From NCBI GenBank assembly GCA_003508835.1, contig PUFA01000162.1, positions 2,356,001 through 2,420,000 of the forward strand: a stretch of DNA of 64,000 nt. Direction: 5' to 3'. A program made the translations under genes and the position numbers. The DNA comes from Eonycteris spelaea. Taxonomy: Eukaryota > Chordata > Mammalia > Chiroptera > Pteropodidae. Under the pieces are notes generated by a model that saw nothing but the letters and a program-made list of their open reading frames with translations, searched no databases and was not told the DNA's origin. Of this stretch, positions 13,046 through 23,324 are shown piece after piece; within the stretch, counting starts at the first letter, position 1; every line of letters begins with the position of its first letter.

Positions 13046-13490
13046 TACATCAACAATTTATGAAGCCTAGACTAGAAATGCCTCCTTTCAGAACCTTACC
13101 TGTACCACTGTGTTTCAGCAACCTCATTGTTTCTTCTCTTCCATAGCTTCTTTTCAGCTAAGCCAAGCTTCTGCTTCCTTGTCCCCAGCACAGCTAATCA
13201 GTTTCCAAGGACCAACTTTTATCTTAAGTATTCTGTGAACTCCCACACATTCCTGAAGTCTGCTGCACTAACCAGGAGAGGATAAAAAAGGAAACTAGAA
13301 GCAGTTTTTGCTTTCACAGAACCAACAGAAGGATCAGAATTAAAGCAGCTCATATAGGAACACATTGACTAAAGGGACCCTTATTAGAAGGGAATCAAGG
13401 AAGAGGGAGTCAGGTGTCTAATAGGTGGTCTAAGAAAAGACTTTTACACAGACATGATATCTAGACAGTCACCTAGATTATGTTAGGGTA
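13046..13490. other. unannotated sequence
   Basis: Unique-looking sequence between an L2 and a CA microsatellite. No coding or repeat signal is recognised. Confidence 0.4.
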
Positions 13491-13491
13491 A

Positions 13492-13495
<4 letters not shown>

Positions 13496-13526
<31 letters not shown>
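13496..13526. repeat. (AC)n microsatellite
   Basis: Uninterrupted AC dinucleotide run of about 15 units, preceded by 'aaacat'. It is probably polymorphic in the population. Confidence 0.98.
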
Positions 13527-13527
<1 letters not shown>

Positions 13528-13530
13528 CTG

Positions 13531-15105
13531 TACTTGGAGTTAACAAAACATTATTTCCCGATAGTTTTCTTATTCTCTCCAAATTTTAAAACTTCGGTCT
13601 GGATTGGTAATATTTTAGTTCATCAGTGTTTGGTAGCTTATAAACTTTTTTATTATATTTGCCATCTTTATGTATTTTTGTTGTTATTTTTCCATGTTGA
13701 TAAAAGAGATTTTCCCAGGCTTGAGAATCTAAGAATAAAAGTGGATTTTTAAATGTTTCTAAAATATTACTTACCAAAATATTTTGCTGTTTATTCAAGC
13801 TGTCAAAATTTTTATACGGTTCTTAGATATGTGTATTAAAATATTTCCTTCTAACATTTTTAAACCAGAATCCTTGGGGAAGTTCCAAATACTCTCTTTA
13901 TCAAAAAGAATTATTCTTGACTGTTATTTTTTAATCACTAAATCATTTCTGTTTATATTAATATATCTAAATGAATACAATTTAAAAATATTTTCCTTTA
14001 ATAAGTATCAGGTATTTCATATACTGATGTTAGGTTTTTTCATTCAGAAATATTGCAGAATGGTAAATTATTCCCATAGTTTCTTCAGAACAACAAAAAA
14101 AGTCAGTCTGATTTGAGATTACAAATTTAAACTGGTTACCCTGCCAATTATGTGAGCTCAGGTCTAGACAATTTCTCAAAGTCCTTTCTGTCCAACGGCA
14201 CCCTGTAAAGTGTCCAAACCTGTTCAACACATAGGAGCAGGAGTATCTTTGAGCTATTCTGCTTTTCTGAGAAATCACCAAGAAATAAAAATTGATAGCA
14301 CTATCAGCTAATGGAAGTAAGTGCATTTCTTCTTACTTCTGTAGTAGCAGTTGCCTTGGTAAGTGCATAGTAGGCACATGTATTTTAAGAGTAGTATTTG
14401 TATTGCCTATTAAAACATTAGTCACTACCTCTTGTTACAAAAGTTTGACTTCATTTGCTTATCTCTTGAGCCCTCATTAAAGCTCTGCTAATTTACGCCA
14501 CATAAAATCTGACCAACTCCACTGTCTAGCATTTGCCCTTTGGCAAAAAATTTACATTGGAAAAAAATGTCATTACTAAACATTAGTGAAGCATTAATTT
14601 CATGAGTTTTAGAACATTCTAAGCATTAATTATTTTTCTGATATCTAAGATTATATTTACAAAATCATGATTTTGAAAAAATGTCTTAGCAAGGCCATTG
14701 TTATAAAATTTTCAGGTAAATTATTAAAATTAAAATGCTTTGTACACAGATTGCAGAGTCTCTAGTTTGACATGAATTGAAGGACTGCTGTTTGTCCTTC
14801 TAAGTATACCTTGAAAAACATTCATTTGGTCCAGGGCGACAGATGGCGATAGGTATGGCCTTGTATGTGGCTGAATGGAAAACCAAGTAGCAGGTTAAAC
14901 TGGACTTTGGAGTGGCTTTGAGGCCTGAGAAGTAGCTTTGATATTGGAGAAGTCAGGGGCTGATTAGGGTTTGGAATTAAGCAAATAGTAGAGGATTTTG
15001 AGAAAATGGAAGAAGCAGGAAAGGTAAATACAAAATGTCATCACAGCTCAAATTGTGAGAATCATAGTATAGCAAAGGTACAGTACTGTTAGTTTGGGTA
15101 GAGTT
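13531..15105. other. unannotated AT-rich sequence
   Basis: It holds a 110-codon frame (13784-14116, plus) and a 98-codon antisense frame (14030-14326). Both have the Phe/Ile/Leu/Lys-rich composition expected of AT-rich noncoding DNA, with no known domain. Confidence 0.45.
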
Positions 15106-15110
15106 TTGTT

Positions 15111-15138
15111 TGTTTTATTTTATTTTATTTTATTTTAA
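15111..15138. repeat. (TTTTA)n simple repeat
   Basis: About five TTTTA units ending in 'ttaattttttg'. No retroelement tail is clearly attached. Confidence 0.9.
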
Positions 15139-15309
15139 TTTTTTGTATGTTTGTTTTTAAAATCTCTTCGGTCTTCAATTACACAGCTTACTCAGCAATG
15201 TTTTTCTTCAGCAGTTATGTTTTTATACACAACTGGCAGCAGTTTATGAACACGAAACATATTTCAGATTGAGCAAAAGATAGGAGAGAAGGGTCTGTGG
15301 GGGACAAGT

Positions 15310-15525
15310 CTTGGGGATATAAAAGATAAGAAATGGAAGAAATGATAGATAAGAGGCAAGGGACATGGGAAAACGGAGGAGAAAAAGGAAAGAGAAAGAC
15401 CAGCAGAAGATATTAGAAAGGAAGCAAGGAAAAGAAAAATGTGGGAAGGGACAAAAGGGAAAGAAATAGAAATAGGAAATTCAGTGACAAAAAAAAGAGC
15501 AAAGAAAGAAAAAAGATGTCCTTGC
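15310..15525. repeat. purine-rich low-complexity block
   Basis: About 200 bases in which the plus strand is almost all A and G (e.g. 'gaggagaaaaaggaaagaga', 'gggacaaaagggaaagaaat'), with scattered pyrimidines. The 95-codon minus-strand frame across it (15413-15700) is Phe/Leu/Ser-rich because of this composition and should not be taken as a protein. Confidence 0.8.
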
Positions 15526-15617
15526 CCTTGCTAAGATCTTGTAACATCCTTAAACCCTTGCTCCTTCCTGGATTTCTCCCTTCCCCCTGGGTCATCTCTA
15601 GCCAGTTGTATTTTGTT

Positions 15618-15870
15618 TGTTTCTTTGTTTTCCAATTATAGTTAACACAAAATATTATATTAATTTCAGTGTACAACACAGTGATTAGGTACTTATACAA
15701 CTTATGAAGGGATCACTCTATTAAATCCAGTACCGATCTGACACCATACATAGTTATTACTACTGACTGCATTCCCTACGTTATATTCTATATCTTCATG
15801 ACTGTTGGTTGAAATTGGTTGTAACTACCAATCTGTACCTCTTAATCCCCTCCCCTCTTCACTTCTGGTT
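15618..15870 (-). mobile_element. L1 3' UTR fragment, antisense
   Basis: The plus strand reads 'tattaatttcagtgtacaac', 'acagtgattaggtacttata', 'tgacaccatacatagttatt' and 'ctgactgcattccctacgtt'. This matches the antisense 3' UTR of laurasiatherian/bat-type L1 as I remember it and as seen at 41100-41290 and 54095-54260 in this window. The 3' end of the element is on the left, next to T-rich sequence. Confidence 0.75.
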
Positions 15871-16109
15871 TTTGTTCACAACAAATAAACAGCCAGCTTT
15901 TACTGGACAACTTACTCCCCAGATCTGCTTGCTTACCTTTCTCTGTGGATATTACATTAACTCCTGATCTATTTCCTTTTCTTTGATCTTCTAAAAGAGG
16001 ATGAAAACTTTGAGTGGACTATTGGGTACTTTTTAGTACAAACAGACTTTAATTTGATACTGCTTGGACAGTAGAATGACAACAATAAACAAAGAAATTT
16101 CCCTATAAC
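15871..16109. other. spacer between two L1 3' UTR pieces
   Basis: No motif is recognised. It may be the remaining 5' part of either flanking L1 piece or older unique DNA. Confidence 0.3.
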
Positions 16110-16275
16110 TACTGGGATGTCATCTAAATATATGGTGACAGAAGGAGATTTGACTCTGGGTAGTGAACATATGTGCAATACACAGATGATGTATTATCAG
16201 ATTGTACACTTGAAACCTATATAATTTTATTAACCAATATCACTCCAATAAATTTAATTAAAAAATAAAAAATAA
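16110..16275 (+). mobile_element. L1-type 3' end with A-rich tail, sense
   Basis: 'atatggtgacagaaggagat', 'ttgactctgggtagtgaaca', 'attgtacacttgaaacctat', 'ataattttattaaccaatat' and 'cactccaataaatttaatta', then AAAAAT-rich tail. I recognise this as the terminal 3' UTR of a laurasiatherian L1 subfamily, remembered mainly from bats. No ORF2 sequence is attached. Confidence 0.7.
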
Positions 16276-18000
16276 AGGAACATACAACTCCTATTTAATT
16301 CAATGTCATTAATAGGGATAATTGAGTAGTTAATATTCACCTAGAACTATAGCTGGTTATTAGAGGAGTGTATACAGGCCTCTGTTTACAGATTAGGTTC
16401 CAATAATTTCTTTGTAAAAGTCAATTACTTGAAATTTCAAGTGCATGTACCCACAAAAATGATGTTATAAATGGTGGTTAGATTTTCCTTTGTTTAATCC
16501 ATAATGTAGCCAAGATATGTTTGAAATAAAGTGGGAAGGAATATTGTTAGAATACCCAAAACAATCAGAATTGCAATGTATTTGAATTAAAACTTTGTTT
16601 TCAAATCATGTTAAATTCTAGTGTAGAGCCAGAGACTGACTTCTTTGCAGTGGGATAAAGGAAGCACAGTAGGCTGCCACGTCTCTTCTCGCTTCCACGG
16701 CACACAATTCTAATTGATCATGGCCTCCATTTTCAGTAAGCCCTCAGCCTCAAAATTCTTCCCCACATAGTGTTTTCTGCAACGGCTGCAATTGTGGTCA
16801 TACCTGACATGGAAGACAATTTGTTTGCCACCCTACTGATAGGGACACCATTTACTTTCAACATCATAAAGCAAATGAACTTACAGTGGGCAAGGTGGTA
16901 ATGAGGATGGAGGAGAACAGACAGAAATTTGGGGACATTGGTTGATAGGAATTAGCCAAAGTAAATGATTAGGTTTAGATTAAAAAAAAAAAGGGGGGGG
17001 GTGTTTCTAGGCCAGAGTTTAGACACACATAGGCAGAGTCTGGTAGGAAGGAGGAAGTGGAAACAAGCTACCTACCTGTATGAGCTCACTCTGTCTCAGA
17101 ACAGGGATCAGGGGCCATGGAGCCAGTGCCCAAATTCTCACCTGGCAGCTCCTCATTGGATTGTGTGTAATGAGATACTTACACATAGCCCTGACACTCA
17201 AGGTAACTGAGTAGTGAAGAATCTTGGTTCCTTGATTCTAAGGAGATTATCATTAGCCTCCATTCAACTTCATCATTTCAGACAAATCTGGGAAATCTTC
17301 AGGGTACCTGATTAGTGATGCTATAATTCAGTTAGATGTACAATCGGAAATATGACACGAGGTTGAACTATTTAGTAGAGTACAGTACTTGGTTCCTGCT
17401 CCTCTTCTGTAAAATGTCCCAGACTGGCCACAAAGGATGTCTATAGTAATGCTAAGTTTGTCCTGGAGATTTGGAAAATTTTTAAATAAAATTTGATTGC
17501 CTTGAGAAATGGCCAACTTAATAATAGAACATGTTTTGAAAGCCCTAAGTGTCATATACCTATTTCTCTGGCACATGTAAACTATTCATTAAATTGAAAG
17601 AACAGACTCCCTATAAGTAGTTTTAAATTTTGCCACAGTCTGATTTTAAGCTTCATTTTCTACATAAAACCCTTAAAAGCTTTAATCTTAAAATACATAA
17701 TAAATACAATTTATTTGGTATTTTTCTTCACTTATAAAAGGCTCAAATGAGTTGTTTGAGTTCATGAAGTGCTTGCAATGAATGGCCAAATATAAGCCTG
17801 ACTCACAGTTTTGGAATATCATGTAATCCACACCAGGAGAGCTGTGTAATTTCAAATTGTCCTCCAGAGGGGTTCATCAGAAAGTGTAAAAATGCTATGT
17901 TACAGAAAAAGGAAGACTAAATATAGTTTATCTTGAAATGTTTATTTTAAGAAATTATGCTATTCGCAGCATATCTTCCAAGTCTCCAGCTTTTTTTCTG
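16276..18000. other. unannotated sequence
   Basis: It contains an A11-G9 homopolymer junction at 16982-17001. An 81-codon frame (16965-17210) starts inside that junction, and its first residues are encoded by it. Nothing else is recognised. Confidence 0.45.
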
Positions 18001-18004
18001 ATTT

Positions 18005-18590
18005 TTTAATATTTATTAAATAATTTGAATTTTTATTAGAAAAGCATCACCACTTATTTTAGCAAATTTAGAAAATAAAAGGAAAAATAACTATCTTATA
18101 AGATACAACCACCTATATATAGACAGCTTCTGTGAATGTTTTGGTGTACATCCTTTTAACCATTTTTCTGTATATATGTGTATGTGTGTGTGTGTGTGTG
18201 TGTATGCTGATTTCCATATAATGGATTAATATGACATGTCGCTTTACAAGATGACTATTTTCACCTAAAGTATATAATTAGCATCTTTCCATGTAATTAA
18301 ATTCTTCAGAATCATCATTCTAAAGGCTATATAAAATTATATGTGATGAATACACCATGGTTTAAGTAATGTCTTATTGTTGAACATTGCAAAATTTTCC
18401 CAATTTTTTTACTAATTTAAAAATTGTGAATTGTATTCTTCCTGCATAATCTCTGGTCATCTGTAAACATTTCCCAAGGGTAAATTCCTAGAAATCTTGC
18501 TGAGATAAGACATTGTCGCATTTTAAGGCTTTTATCTTCCAGAGACTGTTGCACCAATTTACACTTGCATCAGCAGTATGTGGAAAAGCT
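18005..18590 (-). mobile_element. old L1/HAL1-like 3' end, antisense
   Basis: Antisense order of an old L1M/HAL1-type 3' region: 'gcatcaccacttattttagc', 'gaatgttttggtgtacatcc', 'tagcatctttccatgtaatt', 'tgaacattgcaaaattttcc', 'agggtaaattcctagaaatc', 'cattttaaggcttttatctt' and 'gcaccaatttacacttgcat'. These blocks are in the order of that family's 3' sequence. No reading frame is left. A TG repeat sits inside it. Confidence 0.72.
18171..18207. repeat. (TG)n microsatellite within the old L1
   Basis: Ten TG units at 18183-18202. With the flanking TATATATGTG the strictly alternating purine-pyrimidine tract covers about 37 bases. Confidence 0.95.
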
Positions 18591-19440
18591 TTATTTACTT
18601 TCAAGCTGAGTAAGAGCCTTTGCTAGCAGAGCCCAGTATTATAACAATTTTATAGGAGAAGCAGTCTTAGGGCAATTATCCATTGACTTTTTGAAATAGT
18701 TGCTAGTCCATTCTGCCTTAATATTATCCTTCATTTTATTGTTGCAGGTTAAAGTCATTTTGTATACCAAGAAATTGCAAGGAAAAGAAACCTATCCCTT
18801 TCTAATATTTTTCCCTGAAAGCTTGAACTATTCTGACGTGTTTATAACTCTCAACCATGTGTTTTTAAGAGGCTGTTCTGAAAATTTATTGCACTTAACT
18901 GATGAACAGGATTTTGACTTTGCCAAACTCATTTCTGATCACTTAATCTTTTAAAATCATCTTCCTTTGTCTCAGTTCAATCTATATTAAAATTGTATTT
19001 TTATTCACAGTTTGCATGCCTACAAATTTCCAAATGTTTATTTCATTTCAACTTACTTGCTACTATAATAATGCATGTTAAACATACATGAATATGCAAA
19101 AACTCAAAGCCTTTTGGATTTGAATTGCCAAGTCTCTTTCAGGTCATGAGCCAGGCATAATACTCTATTAAAAAAAGAAATTGCTTAAACAAACCACTTC
19201 TGTGCCAAACCAATACATGTCAAACCATTTCATTAAAGCTATCGAACTTCAGATAGCACATAGCTTTATGCATTGAGATGCTTTAAAAAACAGCTGAAGA
19301 ATGTTCCTTTGAAAAAAATATTCAATTCTATTATAGTCAGTAGAAACATGAGAGGGTCAGAAGTCACGTTAAAAACATATGCCTGAAAAGTGGTGAATAA
19401 GACAATCTGATGGGTGAGTTGGGGAAATACCTTATCTATA
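18591..19440. other. unannotated AT-rich sequence
   Basis: It includes an 84-codon frame (18700-18954, plus) with no known domain and no splice-site support. No repeat is named. Confidence 0.45.
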
Positions 19441-19447
19441 TTTAGAA

Positions 19448-19557
19448 GGGATTTAGAAAAAGGTGACTGAGAGAAAGATATTTTATAGACACTGCTGTCT
19501 CTACCATTTGATTTCAAAAGGGGAAAAAAGGGTTTCATTGAATAATTTTCTTATTGG
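19448..19557. repeat. local duplication, copy 1
   Basis: 'gggatttagaaaaaggtgac', 'attttatagacactgctgtc', 'tctaccatttgatttcaaaa' and 'gaataattttcttattgg' recur in the same order at 19855-19984. Both copies are on the same strand, with gaps and substitutions. It does not match a repeat family I know. Confidence 0.8.
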
Positions 19558-19646
19558 TGGGTGGGGGAAATACCCATATTTTGAAGGTTGAAAACTAAAG
19601 TTTCCAGTAATTGACTCTACATCTCACATAGACCTGCATGCAGTTT

Positions 19647-19665
19647 TATATATATATATATATAA
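19647..19665. repeat. (TA)n microsatellite
   Basis: About nine TA units inside 'cagtttta...aaatcac', lying between the two copies of the local duplication. Confidence 0.95.
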
Positions 19666-19854
19666 ATCACATCAGAACTTTTTTCCATTAGCTAATTCAA
19701 AATATCCATCCATTCATGCAGAGTCTCTGCTCCATGAACTTGGTGGAAAACTAAACTAATTTCCATAAAATATCCATATTTTACAGTCACAGTTCATTGC
19801 CTCAAATACATATTCTAAGATTTAAATTGACTTGGAATCAATTAAAAGGGTAAA

Positions 19855-19984
19855 GGGATTTAGAAAAAAGTGACTAAAAGATGTATTTCAAAGAATTTTA
19901 TAGACACTATATCTACCATTTGATTAAAAAAAAAGACAGCCAATGTTTCAATGAATAATTTTCTTAAATGTCTTTCTTTATTGG
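19855..19984. repeat. local duplication, copy 2
   Basis: Second copy of the 19448-19557 unit: 'gggatttagaaaaaagtgac', 'attttatagacactatatct', 'accatttgattaaaaaaaaa' and 'tgaataattttcttaaatg', ending 'tttattgg'. It is longer because of an extra 'atgtatttcaaag'-like insertion and an A-run. Confidence 0.8.
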
Positions 19985-21715
19985 ATTGTATTAAAAAGAA
20001 GGTAGGTTATTATTTTGAGATTTAATATTATAAAAGTCAACAGGAAGTTATTTTTATCATCCTATGGCTGAGTAAAGGCTGTGTGTAACAGGCAGAGCAG
20101 ACAGAAGTAAAGCTCGCTTGCTTTCCTATCTTTTTCTTCTTACCCCCATGGGAGCTCCTTTTGATATTTGACACCTCAGGGTTCTCCCACCTTGTCTTGC
20201 CTTCCCTAGGCAGTGTCTCAGACCTCATAGTTGAAACAGTGTCTATAACTCATTTCATATTGTGTTATAACCCCAAGTGATTTAATGTTGTATATTTCTG
20301 CTCCTGGAACTTGGTATTCAATAGGAAATAGTGTACTGTGACTAAAAGGAACAAGAGAGTTCTAAAGGTGGTAAATAGGTATTAGAGACAGAGAAAAGAT
20401 AGGGATCAGGGTGACATATTTATAGTCTAGTGGCTCTTCCTCTTTTAATCTTAAATCCTGGCATGGTGGTAACACCACATTTTATCCTGGAATTAGGCAA
20501 GGAATCCTAATGATGATTAGTAGAACAGGCAATAAAAAATGGGGGAAGGGAGAGGAATCTTTATGGATGTACAGGATAGGGGGTGTTTGTGTTCAACCCA
20601 CCTTACAAAGGGATTCTCATTTTAAGATTAGAAAAACAATCCTACAGAGGAAGGTATTAAGAGATTAAGAAAAATGGTTCAGTTCTTTTTACCTCTTTAG
20701 CTAGAGAAAAAAACAAAGAAAGGACAAGATATAACCGTGCTTTCTAAGAGACATGGAATTAAAATTTGAAGAAACATGACTATCTTTAGGTAAAATAAAC
20801 ATTGGAGTAAGTATCAGGAACTTGTTTGTTTGCCAATTCAAAATTTCCTGGGCTACTTCCTAAATGTGCATCTACGTCCTGAGTCATCAATTTGATTTGA
20901 TTTTTTTGCTCTACTTAAATTTTACTGTGTTATATACAGCTTTAGTTTTCACCCTAGTCACTTTTTGTACTCTGCTATCACTCTGTATAATATTATTTCT
21001 GTTATAAAATGGACTAGCAAATATCTCAGATAATATAACAGGTAATAACATCAGAATCAAAATAGCCCTGTTGTCTCTACTAGTTAGCCTACGGATCGGC
21101 TACTGTTGGACCAGTTGCTCTTCCACTTCCCTATTATTTGTGTTGCCAACTGCACATGGTTATTTCTGTTAGAATGGGGCTCTGAGCACAGCAGGCATTT
21201 TGTTTCATTTTGCCTGCCCGATGTATATACAAAGTTGGTAACCTAAGTAAAATATTTGTCAAAAACATGATGATAGAATTTTGGACCATTTTCATTTTAC
21301 ATAATTATTTAGTATAAAAAGCATACTCAGTAAAATATAATTATTTCAGTAGATATTTTACCTGCACATTTGCCTAAAACTGAACAATAATGATATTTTA
21401 TATTTTTATAAAATATACAGTTTATAAGCTGTCACTTAATGTTTCACATATATTAACTTTATGAAAATTTATGAAGAATGCACGGAATATATGTTACTCC
21501 TACCTAGCACCTTCATCTAAGGTTGGCCCTCAATAAACAAAGCCATTGTTTGTTGGTTAGATAGACAAAACAGGGTTGTGTCTTTCTCTAGGTCACTGAG
21601 TCAGGGTACAATGCAGTCAAATCAAAACCCAAATATTTTATTACTAGTAAAGTTCTCCTTGTAAGTAGCTGAATGTTCCTTGCACAATACCTAGCAACTC
21701 AGTGGTAATCAATTG
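19985..21715. other. unannotated sequence
   Basis: No gene or repeat can be named. A 63-codon minus frame (20037-20228) is Lys/Arg-rich but has no motif. Confidence 0.4.
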
Positions 21716-21721
21716 TGGAGA

Positions 21722-21747
21722 TGGATAGATGATGATGATAGATAGAT

Positions 21748-21808
<61 letters not shown>

Positions 21809-21830
21809 GATAGTTAGATGATAGATACAT
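21722..21830. repeat. (GATA)n microsatellite
   Basis: Perfect GATA/TAGA units run from about 21751 to 21802 (about 13 units) with imperfect GATGATA and GATAGTTA units on both sides. The minus strand translates to a Ser-Ile-Tyr-Leu repeat in an 82-codon frame, which is an artefact of the tetranucleotide. Confidence 0.98.
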
Positions 21831-21834
21831 ATGA

Positions 21835-23150
21835 AGTCCAGATAATGCAGTAATAACTTTGTATGTCTTAAAGTTATTGCTCTTTCTTCCAAATATTTTT
21901 ACCCTGTGGATCCACTCAGGGCTTGAATGTTAGGGGAAATCATGTACAGTGTAAATCTCCTCAGACCTCAATTGATCTGCCTAGCTAATGAGTCTAGCAC
22001 AGTCAGTTGAGGTCAAAAGCATGTGAATGATAATTTACAAGATGACTACAGAGATGATGTCATACTAGGAAGAGAGAGGACAGAGTACAAACTGTCCTAT
22101 TTTTTATTTCCATCTTTGAAATGTAGTATAAAATTTAAAGAGAAAGTTCATAGTGTTACTGTCTAGATTGTCTTTCTGTGACAAGGAAGTATTATTACCA
22201 CTGGGGAAAATACTCAATATTAACAACTTACTATAAAATGTTAAATTAACAAGTCAAGATAATTTCATGCTCCCTTTGCCCCCAATGAATTAGTGCAAAT
22301 TGCATTTCGTACTAATTGGTCTATAAAATTCACACACAATGAAAACACTGAGATTTCTTCAATTTGCTTGTAAACTTATATACACACACAAATAACAAGA
22401 CTATTTTTTAAATTTCAATAATTTGTTTCAGACTTATAGATGCACTCATTATTCTACGTCTCCAAGAGTTACTTATGGTGACTTCGAAACAGTAATAACT
22501 AGCAATTATTCATGGAATATAACCAGAGAGCAAAAATGTGGGTGCTGGATCTAAGACAGAAAACTTTAAAATATGTGAAATTTTAGAATATAAATTGTCA
22601 GATAAAAGAGATACTAAATTATTCTATTTTGTGCATTTTTCATATCTTATAGCAAACTCTTTGCTGACTTGAATAATAAGCCAGTGCTTTCAAGTCTCTT
22701 TATCAGTACAGATTCTTTTTATTATCTTCTTATACCACGTGGACTCCATGTTTTGAATTATTATTGCTTATAAAACTATGTTTTCTAAGTAATGACTAAG
22801 TCGTTGCCCATTTTTTATTAATTAATGACATAAGTAACTGTTAATCAGGACTTCTGAGCAGTATGGGATACCATGCTCAATTGATATAATCCCAGCCTAA
22901 AGCAAAGCCACAGAATACATAGTCAATAATAGAATACTTAATCGAGAGTAAATATGTAGCTTCTGAAAATCTTTTTGAAGTATTGAACAGACTATAATCA
23001 CCTTTGTGGTTACCCATGACCTCTAGGAATCCAGATTGAAAATCTCAGAGTGAATCTCATTTGGAAAGAGCAAATTTTATAAAACAAGCAAGGAAGAGAA
23101 ATAGCTTTACACTTGATAAGAGCTTTAGTGACTGTACAATCCTGAATTTT
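21835..23150. other. unannotated AT-rich sequence
   Basis: It includes a short 'tatacacacacaaa' run near 22380. No named repeat or frame is supported. Confidence 0.4.
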
Positions 23151-23154
23151 TATT

Positions 23155-23320
23155 TGTCCATTTTTTCATTCAGATATTGAGCATATACTTTGTGTCAGAC
23201 AATTTACTCTATACCACAGATATAAGAATAAAAGACAGTTCCTCATTTAAAGAGTTAAGACAATGATAGCAACAGGCAAGTAAATAATTATAGTAAAATG
23301 TGACAATGGCCATGCTACAA
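23155..23320 (-). repeat. possible old interspersed repeat (unnamed)
   Basis: 'tcattcagatattgagcata', 'tactttgtgtcagacaattt', 'aagacagttcctcatttaaa' and 'ggcaagtaaataattatagt' follow the order of a common old mammalian repeat in which a TGTGCCAGGCACT block is followed by a 'cctcatggagcttacattct' block and 'aataaataatta'. Similar arrangements occur at 31450-31560 and 46010-46210. The family name is not assigned, and the strand is tentative. Confidence 0.4.
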
Positions 23321-23324
23321 GGTT

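Noticed and set aside
13784..14116. 110-codon plus frame
   Set aside because: Phe/Ile/Lys/Leu-rich composition typical of AT-rich noncoding DNA, with no motif.
15413..15700. Phe/Leu/Ser-rich small membrane protein
   Set aside because: Produced by the purine-rich block read on the minus strand, and it runs into the L1 3' UTR.
16965..17210. 81-codon frame starting at the A11-G9 junction
   Set aside because: The first residues come from the homopolymer, and the rest has no domain and an overlapping antisense frame.
21644..21892. Frame encoding a Tyr-Leu-Ser-Ile repeat protein
   Set aside because: It is simply the translation of the GATA microsatellite.
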